Shown here: positions 1 through 8,277 of the stretch, piece by piece
Layout: each line of letters starts with the position of its first letter
Position numbering within the stretch: position 1 is the first letter of the stretch
Source of the DNA: Planctomycetota bacterium
Lineage (GTDB): Bacteria; Planctomycetota; JAJSAM01; JAJVHW01
DNA: 55,223 bases
Assembly (NCBI GenBank): GCA_021776825.1
Contig: JAJFFG010000029.1
Coordinates: 1 to 55,223, forward strand
Direction of reading: 5' to 3'
Translations under genes and position numbers: made by a program
Notes under the pieces: generated by a model
What the model was told of the DNA's origin: nothing
The model's input: the letters and a program-made list of their open reading frames with translations, nothing else
Database searches by the model: none

Positions 1-100
1 GGCCACGCAAGGCTGCGACCGAGGGGTCGGCTCTCGCGTGCGAGGTGACGCAGCCGCGGAGCCGACCAGCAATGACGCCTAGGGCACGGCGATTGCCACA
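1..100 (-). repeat. Inverted partial copy of an intergenic repeat
   Basis: Read on the - strand, this segment matches 2382-2475 closely. It includes an uninterrupted stretch of about 25 bases (GGTCGGCTCCGCGG... through GCGTCACCT) and the shared end CTCGGTCGCAGCCTTGCGTGG. The two copies are inverted relative to each other and flank the gene at 147-1826. The window starts inside this repeat, which fits a contig broken at a repeat. No gene is seen in bases 1-146. Confidence 0.75.
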
Positions 101-146
101 CCGTCGACGCGCGTCCACCAACGACGCGCGCCGCAATCGCCGTGAC

Positions 147-1826
147 CTAGTTATGGTAGGTCTTCATCAGCCACTCGCGATACCGCTCGTCGAGCTCGGC
201 CATCGCGTTCTGGTACTCGGGCTGAGAGAACGTGCCCTGACGGACGCTCTCCGTGTCCGCATCCTCTTCCTCGGGGCGCGGCGTGCCGAGCCAGTCCGAG
301 TAGACGTCGACCACCGCGGCGGGCGTGCCGTGCGCGAGGGCGTGCCAGAGGAACTTCTGTGCCGTGGCGGAGTCGTTCTCGAAGAGGAACTGCACGAGCG
401 CGTAGCCCTTCACGGTCTCGGGACCGCGCAGGTCGTTGATGCCCTTGCGCCAGAGCTGCGAGAGCGGAACGTCGTCGTCGATCTCGACCTGACGACGCGC
501 GAGCAGTATCCAGAGATCCTGACCGGGCTTCGCGACGGTGGTCTGACCGTACTTGCCGAACGCGCCGCACGTCGTGAGCGTGGTGCCGGTGAGGCGGCGC
601 GTGCAGTCGTACGCGACGCTCTCCTGGAGCCAGGACTCGATCTGGCCGGTGTTGCTGCCGATGCGGTTGCCGAGATCAGAGAGCGCCATCTGCATGGCGG
701 CGATCGAGGCGGCGTGACCGACCTGGTGGATGACGCCGTCGTCAGCGTCGACGCCGGGGCTGCTCATCGTGAAGCGGATGCCGCCCGCGGCCGTGCCGCC
801 GCCGAAGTACTCGATGAACTTCGTGACGCGCGCCGTCGGCCACTTGGCGCCCTTCTCCAGGTACTTCCTCAGCCCGTCCTTGCCGGCTTCCTGCGTCAGG
901 ACGTCGAACTTCCGGGTCGGGAGGCGCTCCTTCATGGCCTCGGGGAACCCGTAGCGCTCCACGATGTCGTCGAGGGCGCGCTCGGACCACTGGGCGAGGC
1001 GATCGCTGACGGCCTGATCGTGCGCCGTGTTGATCACCATGTGCGTCGACTTCGAGCCGACGCCCGTGATACCGGCATCGGGGATGAACCCGTCGGCGGG
1101 GATCTGCGAGATCTCGAAGGTCCGCGCCGCGATCTCCTCGCCGGCCTGCTTGCGCGCCTTGCGCTCCTTCAGGAACTTCAGCGCGAAGGGCGAGACGTAC
1201 TCGCCGCCGTACTTCGGATGGTCGAGCGACTTGTGCGCCGCGCTGGCGTACTTGCCCTCGGGATCGGCCTCGAGGACACGCTCCCAGGCGCGCTTGGCGA
1301 GGGGCGCCCAGGCGGCGTCGCCCGTCTCGTCGCCGAGCTTCTGCGCCTTGTTGGCCAGACCGCGGAACCAGCCCGCGATCTTGCCCTGGGCCTTCGACAC
1401 GTTCTTCGGGTACTTACCGGAGTTCGGGTCATCCTCGTCGACCTTCGCACGGAACTTGTCCTTGGCGCTCTCGTGCTGCATCCAACGACCGTCCGGACCC
1501 TTCTCGTAGCCGAAGTACTCGCGCAAGTCCCCGTCGTCCGGCAGGTAGATGAAGCCCCGACGCTTCACGTAGTCGGAGGTCCACTCGAGGTGGTTCTTGT
1601 TGCACCACTTCGCGAGCTTTCCGTACTCCTTCATCGAGTTCGTGAGCGTGCGGTCGTACTTCTTCTCCCAGTCGGCCGGAGTCTCCTCCGGAGCGACCGC
1701 GGCGAACGGCGCAGGCGCCTGCACCGACGCGACGCCGAGAGCGAGCGCGGGTGACGGCGCGTGGGCCGCGACGGACGTGACAGCGAGCGCGAGCGCGCTG
1801 GCCAGGGCGAGTGTAGTGAGTCTCAC
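147..1826 (-). CDS. Secreted protease-like protein with degenerate HQxxH motif
   Basis: This is a 559-residue exported protein. Its N-terminus (MRLTTLALASALALAVTSVA) is a typical signal peptide with Ala-x-Ala cleavage sites. The N-terminal half is rich in Lys, Trp and Asp and I do not recognise it. The C-terminal half resembles the DUF1570-type secreted metallopeptidase layout: a helix carrying HQVGH, then a WLQESVAYD segment where such enzymes have a WLxEGxAxxxE zinc-ligand segment. The expected HExxH glutamate is Gln here, so a catalytically dead or binding role is possible. The fold assignment is inference from motif spacing. The gene stands alone, flanked on both sides by repeats. Confidence 0.7.
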   Translation of the reverse strand: MRLTTLALASALALAVTSVAAHAPSPALALGVASVQAPAPFAAVAPEETPADWEKKYDRTLTNSMKEYGKLAKWCNKNHLEWTSDYVKRRGFIYLPDDGDLREYFGYEKGPDGRWMQHESAKDKFRAKVDEDDPNSGKYPKNVSKAQGKIAGWFRGLANKAQKLGDETGDAAWAPLAKRAWERVLEADPEGKYASAAHKSLDHPKYGGEYVSPFALKFLKERKARKQAGEEIAARTFEISQIPADGFIPDAGITGVGSKSTHMVINTAHDQAVSDRLAQWSERALDDIVERYGFPEAMKERLPTRKFDVLTQEAGKDGLRKYLEKGAKWPTARVTKFIEYFGGGTAAGGIRFTMSSPGVDADDGVIHQVGHAASIAAMQMALSDLGNRIGSNTGQIESWLQESVAYDCTRRLTGTTLTTCGAFGKYGQTTVAKPGQDLWILLARRQVEIDDDVPLSQLWRKGINDLRGPETVKGYALVQFLFENDSATAQKFLWHALAHGTPAAVVDVYSDWLGTPRPEEEDADTESVRQGTFSQPEYQNAMAELDERYREWLMKTYHN

Positions 1827-1969
1827 GGTTCTTCTCCTGCGCGCATCCTATGGGGCGCCGCGGGCGCGCCTCTCGATCGAAAACAAGACGGCGTCCGTAA
1901 TGAGTCGAGAACGGGACGCCCACCCGCGCTGGGGAGCAGCAGGTCGCGTTCCAGCCTGGCCGAGCGTCG

Positions 1970-1993
1970 GACTGTCCTCGTCGGAGGACAGTC
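1970..1993. repeat. Perfect 10-bp hairpin (GACTGTCCTC/GAGGACAGTC)
   Basis: Two perfect 10-bp arms enclose a 4-base loop (GTCG). It lies at the upstream edge of the intergenic repeat cluster, about 145 bp upstream of the start of the 147-1826 gene. It has no T-tract on either side, so it is more likely part of the repeat family than a classical terminator. Confidence 0.6.
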
Positions 1994-2002
1994 AGGGCCG
2001 GA

Positions 2003-2584
2003 GGTCGGCCTCGCGTGAGGACGGTCCGGGGGCGGGGTCACGTCGATTGCGACGGGCGACGCCGGTGGACGCTCGTCGGGGCATGCGGCAATCGCCGCGC
2101 CTCCGGTGTTGCCTGGTGTGTGCTCGGTCTCGTCGCGCGTCACGCGAGGGCCACCGGCATCGGTCGAGGACCTCCGCGCACACGTTCCCCGCGTCACGCT
2201 GCTTGCGCTCGAGCGCAACCAGCGCGCCGCGGGTGGAGATCCGGACGGGGCCGGGTCTCCTCCGTCGCAACGGGCCAGCATCGTCAACGACGCCGTAGGG
2301 GCGGACCCCCTGGTCCGCCCCGCGAGGCGGTCACGTCGATTGCTAGCGGCCGGCTGGTGACGCGCATCGGGGCATGTGGCAATCGTCGCGCCTCGCATGT
2401 TTCTGGTCGGCTCCGCGGCTGCGTCACCTGTCACGCGAGAGCCACCCCCTCGGTCGCAGCCTTGCGTGGGCCTCATTCCCCCGCGTCACGCTGCATGCGC
2501 TCGGGCGCAACCAGCGCGCCCCGAGTGAGGATCCAGGCGGAGCTCGCCCCCGCCAACCCCTCGCGATCGCTGTGACTACGGCGC
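2003..2584. repeat. Two tandem ~290-bp diverged intergenic repeat units
   Basis: Unit A (about 2003-2294) and unit B (2295-2584) share the same block order: a GC hairpin region, GTCACGTCGATTGC, GGGGCATG(C/T)GGCAATCG, GTCACGCGAG(A/G)GCCAC, and CGCGTCACGCTGC followed by GCGCAACCAGCGCGCC. Unit B opens with the perfect hairpin GGGGCGGACC-CCCT-GGTCCGCCCC at 2298-2321. The reading frames here are incidental to repeat composition and none looks like a gene. The interval 1827-2888 therefore contains only repeat sequence. Confidence 0.65.
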
Positions 2585-2888
2585 CGTAGGGGCGGACCCC
2601 CTGGTCCGCCCCGCCCGCTGGGGTTGGCCGCGCGATGCGGGTCCGATGGCGCGCGGCGGACGACTCGCGTCACGCGGACGGCCATCGGTCGACGGCCGTG
2701 CTCCCGCTCGTCGCCGCATCTCGCCGCGCGTGCGCATCCGATCCCGGACGCGCGCCACCTCAACCGGGCGTACGGATCTCCTGATCCGCCCCGCCCGCTG
2801 GGGTGCGCTCGGGCGATGCCGGTCCGATGGCGCTCCGCGAACGTCCCCCGTCACCCGCGCGGCCATCGGTCGATCTCGTCGCCGCCCG
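2585..2888. repeat. Second repeat pair with the same hairpin head
   Basis: Two related copies begin at about 2585 and 2766. Both carry the GGGGCGGACC...GGTCCGCCCC hairpin (perfect at 2589-2612, degenerate at 2769-2792), then CCGCCCGCTGGGG, GGTCCGATGGCGC and GGCCATCGGTCGA. The second copy runs up to the stop codon of the - strand gene at 2889. The head hairpin is shared with the units at 2003-2584 but the tails differ, so this is a composite repeat family. Confidence 0.6.
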
Positions 2889-3296
2889 CTACCGCGCGTC
2901 CGCCAGCGGGTCGCCGAGCGGCAGTCCACCCCCAGGACGCCACCAGGGCCAGTGCACCGACGGCTCCACGCGGTAGTACCCCTCGGCGCGATCGGCACCG
3001 GACGGGAGGTACGCCGCATAGCTCGGCGGGACGAGGCGCGTGAGCAGCCGCCGGAGCCCGACACTCCGCAGCGCGGGCGCAATACGGGACGCGACGTACT
3101 GCACATGCCAGGTGCCACCACCACCGACCTCGTCCAGCCGGACACCCACGACGCTCCCGGATGCCGCTGACCGCGCTGCCGCGAGCACCTCGGCGTGGGC
3201 GACCGGTGCCAAATCGGCTCGCCACCCGGGCACGGTCGCCGCCGCAACGAGAGTGCCTGCGGCGATCAGGAGGCGGCGACGGCGCGGTCTTGGCAC
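2889..3296 (-). CDS. Hypothetical exported protein
   Basis: This is a 135-residue protein with an Arg-rich N-terminus (RPRRRRLLIAAG) followed by a hydrophobic stretch, consistent with a Sec or Tat-like signal. The mature part is rich in Trp and Pro (HWPWWRPGGG near the end) and I do not recognise it. It is transcribed divergently from the peptidase at 3354, with 57 bp between the starts. Its 3' end abuts the intergenic repeat cluster, so the C-terminus may be partly repeat-derived. Coding status is plausible but not certain. Confidence 0.45.
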   Translation of the reverse strand: MPRPRRRRLLIAAGTLVAAATVPGWRADLAPVAHAEVLAAARSAASGSVVGVRLDEVGGGGTWHVQYVASRIAPALRSVGLRRLLTRLVPPSYAAYLPSGADRAEGYYRVEPSVHWPWWRPGGGLPLGDPLADAR

Positions 3297-3353
3297 ACGC
3301 GCGAGGATAGCGAGCGCAAGTCACACGCTCCGTGTTGCCGATGCGAGAGCAGC

Positions 3354-4850
3354 ATGCTCGCCCGCTTCGCCGTCCGTCTCGCCGCCCTCCTCGCGGTGGC
3401 ATGGGGCGCCGGGATGAGCCACGCTGACGTCCTTCACCTGAAGGGCGGTCGGCGCATCGAGGGGACGATCGTCGACGAGGGTCCGTTCGTCCGCGTCGAG
3501 ATCTCGGGCGGCTCGCTGACGGTGCCGCGCGAGCGCGTCGTGCGCATCGAGCGCGCGCTGCTCCCCGCCGATCGGATTGCCGCCGCACGCGCGGAACTGG
3601 TCGATGGCGACCACCTGGCCGCATTGACGCTCGCCGACGAGGCGGGCGAGCTCGGCCTGCTCCCGGAGCGCGGCGATCTCCTTCGCCAGGCAGCAGCCTG
3701 GGCCCCCGACGACCCGGCCACGGCGGAGGCGCTCTGGCGCTGGCAGGTCTTTGAGCGCATCCCGGACGAGGACCCCGACGCCGCCCATCGGCTCCTCGCC
3801 GCGTGCGGCGACGGCGCGCAGCTCTACCGCACGCAGCACTGGCGCATCGCGCACGACATGTCGCTCGACGACGCTCGCGAGCGCGGCGAGATGCTCGAGG
3901 CCGCGTGGCGCAAGTTCCACGAGTTGTCCGAGCGACTCGGGATGCCGCGCGAGCCGCTCGACGGTCGCCTCGAGGTCCTGCTCTTTTCCGCGCACCAGGA
4001 CTGGGTGCGGGCCACCGGGCTGACGCCGATGCAAGTGGCCGGCATGAATGGGATCTTCCTCGGCTCGAGTGGGCGTGTGCTGCTCTTCGACACTCTCACC
4101 GCGCCCGAGGCCCAGGACATCGGGGCGGAGACGGCGGGCGAGCTGTCCGAACTGGCCCGCGCGAGAGAGGCGCTGAGCGCCCAGCAGGCCGAGCTCGACA
4201 CGCTGCGCGGGGAGTTGGACGACGCGCAGCCGACGACGTCGAAGGAGGAGCGGGTACGGCGCACCGAGCTCGCCACCTGGATCAGCGGCTCGCTCGGCCG
4301 GATCGACGGCCACCGCGACGAGCTGTCCCGGCGCGAGAGCGAGCTGCAGCGGTACCGCACGGAGCTCGCGCGCTACTTCGCCCGAGAGTCGCTGGCCTCC
4401 ACCACGCACGAGGCGTGTCATCAGCTGGCATTCGCGAGCGGGCTCGGCCGCCCCGGCGAGCCCCGCTGGCTCACAGAGGGTCTGGCCACGATCTTCGAGG
4501 TGACCGCGCGCACCGACTTCGTGCTCGAGGCACCCAACCGTGGCCGTCTCGAGGATGTCCGGCGTCTCTGGCGGGACGATCGTGGCGGCAACCTCTCGGT
4601 CCTGGTCACCGATGGGATCTTCGCGTCGACCACCCTCAACGCGGCACAGGCATATGCGGAGGCGTGGTCGCTGACCCACTTCCTCGCGATGCGCCACACC
4701 GAGGCGTTCGCCCGCTTCGTGCGGGAGGCTCCGCTGACGCCCCCCGGACCGCCCGGCGCGACGCAGCGTCTCTCCGAGTTCCGGCGCTTCTTCGGCGACG
4801 ACCTCGAGGCACTCGAGCGCGCCTGGCAGACCTACGTCCGCCGCCTCTGA
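3354..4850 (+). CDS. Secreted DUF1570-type zinc metallopeptidase
   Basis: This is a 498-residue exported protein. The ATG at 3354 is chosen because MLARFAVRLAALLAVAWG is a clean signal peptide; the reading frame extends upstream without one. Residues about 24-60 (DVLHLKGGRRIEGTIVDEG) resemble the small beta-rich domain often found at the N-terminus of such planctomycete proteins. A coiled coil follows at about 265-345. HEACH at residues 352-356 and the downstream PRWLTEGLATIFE segment supply a complete HExxH + E zinc site. The substrate is unknown. Unlike the gene at 147-1826, the catalytic Glu is intact. The CPBP peptidase starts 32 bp downstream, so the two are probably cotranscribed. Confidence 0.8.
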   Translation: MLARFAVRLAALLAVAWGAGMSHADVLHLKGGRRIEGTIVDEGPFVRVEISGGSLTVPRERVVRIERALLPADRIAAARAELVDGDHLAALTLADEAGELGLLPERGDLLRQAAAWAPDDPATAEALWRWQVFERIPDEDPDAAHRLLAACGDGAQLYRTQHWRIAHDMSLDDARERGEMLEAAWRKFHELSERLGMPREPLDGRLEVLLFSAHQDWVRATGLTPMQVAGMNGIFLGSSGRVLLFDTLTAPEAQDIGAETAGELSELARAREALSAQQAELDTLRGELDDAQPTTSKEERVRRTELATWISGSLGRIDGHRDELSRRESELQRYRTELARYFARESLASTTHEACHQLAFASGLGRPGEPRWLTEGLATIFEVTARTDFVLEAPNRGRLEDVRRLWRDDRGGNLSVLVTDGIFASTTLNAAQAYAEAWSLTHFLAMRHTEAFARFVREAPLTPPGPPGATQRLSEFRRFFGDDLEALERAWQTYVRRL

Positions 4851-4882
4851 GCGCCGGTACCTCCCGGGCCTATCCTCTCCGG

Positions 4883-5473
4883 ATGGAGACCGATCGGGCC
4901 ATCTCACGCAAGGCGTTCGCCGCCGCCGCGCTCTTCGAGGGCTCGCTCATCGGCGTCGCGCTGCTGTTCGCGTCGCTCAGCGACACCCCGCTCCTGTCGC
5001 AGCTGAGCTGGCAACCGGCACCTCTGCTCATGGGAGTCGCCGCGACGGTCCCGACCCTCGGCCTCCTCGTGCTGTCGATGAGGGCGACCTGGCGGCCGCT
5101 CGCGCGGATCCGCGAGGTCGTCGAGGGCTCGCTCGCGCCGCTGTTCCGACACTGCTCCTGGGACGAGCTCCTCGCGCTCGCGCTGCTGGCGGGAGTCGGT
5201 GAGGAGCTCCTGTTCCGCGGCGTGCTCCAGACGTGGGCGACCGGCAAGCTCGGCCCGATCTCCGCGCTCATCCTGGCCTCGATCGTGTTCGGCCTGGCGC
5301 ACTCGATCACGCGGGCGTATGCCGTTCTCGCCACCGGGATGGGCCTGTACCTCGGTGCTCTCCTGCTCTGGACCGACGAGTTGATCGTGCCCATCGTGGT
5401 GCACACGCTCTACGACTTCATCGCGCTCATGCTGGTGGTGCGGCGAGCCCGATCAGCCGATGAGGACGGGTGA
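4883..5473 (+). CDS. CPBP family intramembrane glutamic endopeptidase
   Basis: This is a 196-residue polytopic membrane protein with all CPBP (Abi/CAAX-processing) motifs. These are GEELLFRG with the Glu pair at 107-108 and Arg at 112 (motif 1), FGLAHS (motif 2) and VPIVVHTLYDF (motif 3). About five hydrophobic helices are visible. The family includes Rce1-like proteases and bacteriocin-immunity or protein-processing proteases; the specific substrate cannot be read from the sequence. It follows the secreted peptidase by 32 bp and precedes the signal peptidase gene. Confidence 0.88.
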   Translation: METDRAISRKAFAAAALFEGSLIGVALLFASLSDTPLLSQLSWQPAPLLMGVAATVPTLGLLVLSMRATWRPLARIREVVEGSLAPLFRHCSWDELLALALLAGVGEELLFRGVLQTWATGKLGPISALILASIVFGLAHSITRAYAVLATGMGLYLGALLLWTDELIVPIVVHTLYDFIALMLVVRRARSADEDG

Positions 5474-5559
5474 GGCGTTCCTGATCTCGCGCGCTCGTCC
5501 GTAGCAGAGGCAGCAGCGACGATCGCGTATCGTGGATCCCCCATCGAGAACCGCTCCCC

Positions 5560-7515
5560 GTGACCGAACTCCCCGACGACCCGTCGCCCGAGCCTGAGCC
5601 CGACTTTGGGCCCGAGCCTGGGATCGACCCTCGGCCCCACGCAGCCTCCCAGACTGCGCAGCCCGCTCAGTCGGCCGCACCCGCGCCTCCGGACGACCCG
5701 ACCCCCACGGCACCGATCGCCCACGACGCACCGGCTCCGGCGGCTCCCGACGATCGCCTCGCCTTCGAGGATCTCGTCGTCGAACTGCTCACAGCGGGGC
5801 CGTTGACCGCGTACGGCGTCGTGCGCGCGGTGGAGCGACTCTGGCCAGGGTTCCTGAAGGGACGCCGCGGGTACGTGCACCCGGTGCTGCTCGGTCTGTG
5901 GCGCACCGGCCGGATCGAGCGCACGTGGATGGACCTGCCCGTGGGCCGACGACGCGGCTATCGAACGCACACCGGCGCTGCCTGGGCACCCGCCGCAGGG
6001 TTCGTCCCGGGCGAACGCCCCGGCCCCCGCGCCGAGCTCCCGGAGCGTCTCGAGCGCCTGGTGGCGAAAGCCGCGCGCGGACTGAAGTTCGCGCCGATCG
6101 TGCGCGAGGACGTCCAGCGCGAGATCGCCGATCATCTGGCCGACACGCTGCGTGCTCTGGCTGACGACGGTGAGACCGACCAGGCCACATGCGTCGCGAA
6201 GGTCGCACGCGAATTCGGCGATGCCTGGCGCGTTCGGACCGATCTGCGTCGCACCGCCCGCGGACAGCGCACCGTGCTGTTCCCGAGAACGCTGCGCGAG
6301 TCGCTGCACGGAGCGCTGATCTACGACGCCGGCGTCCTGCTCTTCATCGTGGCGGTGATCGTCTTCGTCCGCGTCCAAGTCGTCACGGCGTACCACATCC
6401 CGACGCGCTCGATGGAGCCCACGCTCCACGGGCACCGCGTGCACGGAGACCGCATCCTGGTCAACCGCCTGGCCGGCGCTCCGGCGCGCTTCGACATCTG
6501 CGTCTTCGATGGCTGGGGCGCCGAGCGCAAGAACTACGTCAAGCGTTGCGCGGGACTGCCGAACGAGCGGCTGAAGATCCGCGAGGGCGATCTCTACGTG
6601 AACGGCGAACTCGTCCGGAAGGAGGGCGACGTTCTCGAGGCGCTCCTCTTCCCCCTGTGGGATCTGGCTGCGCTCCGCAAGCGCTCCGGCCAGGCGAACC
6701 CCGACGACCCCGAGTCGGCCGGCGAAGAGACGATGGACGAGTTGCAGGAGATGTGGGGCAACGTGAACGGCGAGTGGATGGTGGACGCGCTCCACGGTTT
6801 CCACGGCACGCCGCGCGCTGACGGCGAGGACGCAGTGCTTCGTCTCCACGAACCGCCCTCGGACGACATCGTCGATCTCGTCACGGGCGCCTCGGACACC
6901 GGCATGTACGACGTGCCCGACCTGCGCCTGACCGTCGACGTCACGCGCGAGGACGCCGCGACAGAGCTCGTCATTCGGCTGACGCGGGGCGCGGCGACGT
7001 ACGACGTCGTCGTGGGCGGACAAGGCTCGCGGGACGACGACCCGCCGGAGTCGTACGACGTCGTGGTGGGCGACCAAGACGGCCGGGTGAGCCTGGTGGT
7101 CGATGGCGACGAGGTGGCCACGACCGACATGAAGGTGCCCACAGGCGCCACAACGCGCATCGTGTTCTCCCAGGTCGACCGCGTCCTGCGACTCGTCATC
7201 GACGACGTCGAGGTGCGTCACGACCTGCCGCAGCCCGCGTTCCCGCGCCGCTCGGCTCAGTCCGCATCGATCGAGTTCCGCATCCTCGGCGGCACCGCGT
7301 GGGTGCGTCCGTTGCGACTCGAACGCGACATCTTCTGGACGCCCGACTACGACAACGACGAGATCGAGCTCGGCCCCAACGAGTACTTCATGCTCGGCGA
7401 CAACTCGGGGAACAGTCAGGACAGCCGTCGCAACGGGCCCGTGCATCGCCACCGCCTGGTCGGCAAGCCGATCTTCGTCGTCTGGCCGCTCGACAACATT
7501 CGTCGCCCGAGGTAG
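5560..7515 (+). CDS. lepB: Multidomain signal peptidase I (wHTH-helical-S26 with large insertion)
   Basis: This is a 651-residue type I signal peptidase from a GTG start, about twice the usual length. Residues 1-65 are Pro/Asp-rich and disordered. Residues about 66-130 look like a PadR-type winged helix (LVVELLTAGPLTAYGVVRAVE). Residues about 165-225 are a helical segment like the HAAS/DUF1700 domain often partnered with PadR. A membrane helix follows at about 252-272. The catalytic Ser is in RSMEPTLHG (Ser284) and the general base in NYVKRCAGLP (Lys328). About 250 residues of beta-rich sequence, possibly lectin-like, are inserted before box E (GDNSGNSQDSR, from 613). S26 function is clear; the N-terminal and insert assignments are inference. 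A spaced stop-codon element follows. Confidence 0.9.
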   Translation: MTELPDDPSPEPEPDFGPEPGIDPRPHAASQTAQPAQSAAPAPPDDPTPTAPIAHDAPAPAAPDDRLAFEDLVVELLTAGPLTAYGVVRAVERLWPGFLKGRRGYVHPVLLGLWRTGRIERTWMDLPVGRRRGYRTHTGAAWAPAAGFVPGERPGPRAELPERLERLVAKAARGLKFAPIVREDVQREIADHLADTLRALADDGETDQATCVAKVAREFGDAWRVRTDLRRTARGQRTVLFPRTLRESLHGALIYDAGVLLFIVAVIVFVRVQVVTAYHIPTRSMEPTLHGHRVHGDRILVNRLAGAPARFDICVFDGWGAERKNYVKRCAGLPNERLKIREGDLYVNGELVRKEGDVLEALLFPLWDLAALRKRSGQANPDDPESAGEETMDELQEMWGNVNGEWMVDALHGFHGTPRADGEDAVLRLHEPPSDDIVDLVTGASDTGMYDVPDLRLTVDVTREDAATELVIRLTRGAATYDVVVGGQGSRDDDPPESYDVVVGDQDGRVSLVVDGDEVATTDMKVPTGATTRIVFSQVDRVLRLVIDDVEVRHDLPQPAFPRRSAQSASIEFRILGGTAWVRPLRLERDIFWTPDYDNDEIELGPNEYFMLGDNSGNSQDSRRNGPVHRHRLVGKPIFVVWPLDNIRRPR

Positions 7516-7538
7516 CCCGGACTTCTCACCAGGTCGGG
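7513..7538 (+). repeat. Post-stop element TAGCCCGGACTTCTCACCA
   Basis: The lepB stop codon TAG is the first three bases of this short element. Closely related copies occur at 30836-30859 (+) and 31050-31075 (-), and a truncated one at 12218-12230. Recurrence at gene ends points to a 3'-end or termination role, or to a dispersed repeat that carries stop codons. Confidence 0.5.
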
Positions 7539-7575
7539 GGAGTCGGCCGTCAGAGGGGCGTGCGAGCATGCACGC

Positions 7576-8277
7576 ATGGCCGAGCTCTGCTTCTCGGTGA
7601 CGCTCCGTCGCGGCGGTGCCGTCAGCGCGATCCTGGACCAACCCTCGTCGTTCGTCGCTGGACGGACGCCAGTGGTGGTGCTTGCCCACGGCGCGGGCGC
7701 CGACATGCGTTCCGACTTCATGGAGTGGTTCGCGACCGCCCTGGCGGAGCGCGGTTTGGCCGTGGTGCGTTTCAACTTCGCGTACATGGAGCGCGCCGGC
7801 GGGGTCCGACGTCCGCCCGACCGGATGGAGACGCTCCTCGAGTGCTACCGCGAGGTGCTCCTCGCCGCGGCCCAGCGCACCGGCTCCCCTCCTGGACCGC
7901 TGTTCCTCGGCGGCAAGAGCATGGGCGGGCGCGTCGCAACGGTCCTGGTCGCCCAGGGCAAGGTGAAGCCGTCGGGGATGGTGCTACTCGGCTTCCCGCT
8001 CCACAAGTCCGGCGATCCCTCGCAGCCCCGGAGCGAGCACCTGCGCGCGGTGCGCTCCCCCATCCTGTTCGTCCAGGGTGATCGCGACCCGCTGTGCGAC
8101 GTCGACCTCCTGCGCAAGGAACGGACCCGGACCGGCGTCTCGGGCGTGCTCCACGTCGTGCCGGGTGGCGAGCACTCGCTGCGCCTCCCGGCGGCGAACC
8201 GGTCGCGACAGGAAGCCGAGTTCGAGCGCGCCGCCGACATCGTCCTGGCGTTCGTCCGCCGGGTCCTCTCGCGGTGA
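7576..8277 (+). CDS. Alpha/beta hydrolase of the KANL3/Tex30 (dienelactone hydrolase-like) type
   Basis: This is a 233-residue cytosolic protein. The oxyanion strand VVVLAHGAGADMRSDFM, the nucleophile elbow GGKSMGGR (Ser115), a late FVQGDRDPLCD acid segment and the HVVPGGEHS histidine segment give a complete catalytic triad layout. The Tex30/KANL3-like bacterial family has this HGAG...GKSMGGR pattern, with mostly unknown esterase substrates. Its stop overlaps the GTG start of the molybdopterin protein by four bases (GTGA), so the two are translationally coupled. Confidence 0.85.
   Translation: MAELCFSVTLRRGGAVSAILDQPSSFVAGRTPVVVLAHGAGADMRSDFMEWFATALAERGLAVVRFNFAYMERAGGVRRPPDRMETLLECYREVLLAAAQRTGSPPGPLFLGGKSMGGRVATVLVAQGKVKPSGMVLLGFPLHKSGDPSQPRSEHLRAVRSPILFVQGDRDPLCDVDLLRKERTRTGVSGVLHVVPGGEHSLRLPAANRSRQEAEFERAADIVLAFVRRVLSR

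Noticed and set aside
1827..2888. Several overlapping open frames in the repeat cluster
   Set aside because: Frames are open on both strands because of repeat composition. They change identity between repeat units and lack ribosome binding sites or domain patterns.
5410..7689. Long - strand frame opposite the signal peptidase
   Set aside because: It is antisense to a gene with complete S26 catalytic motifs. Composition indicates a GC-driven shadow frame.
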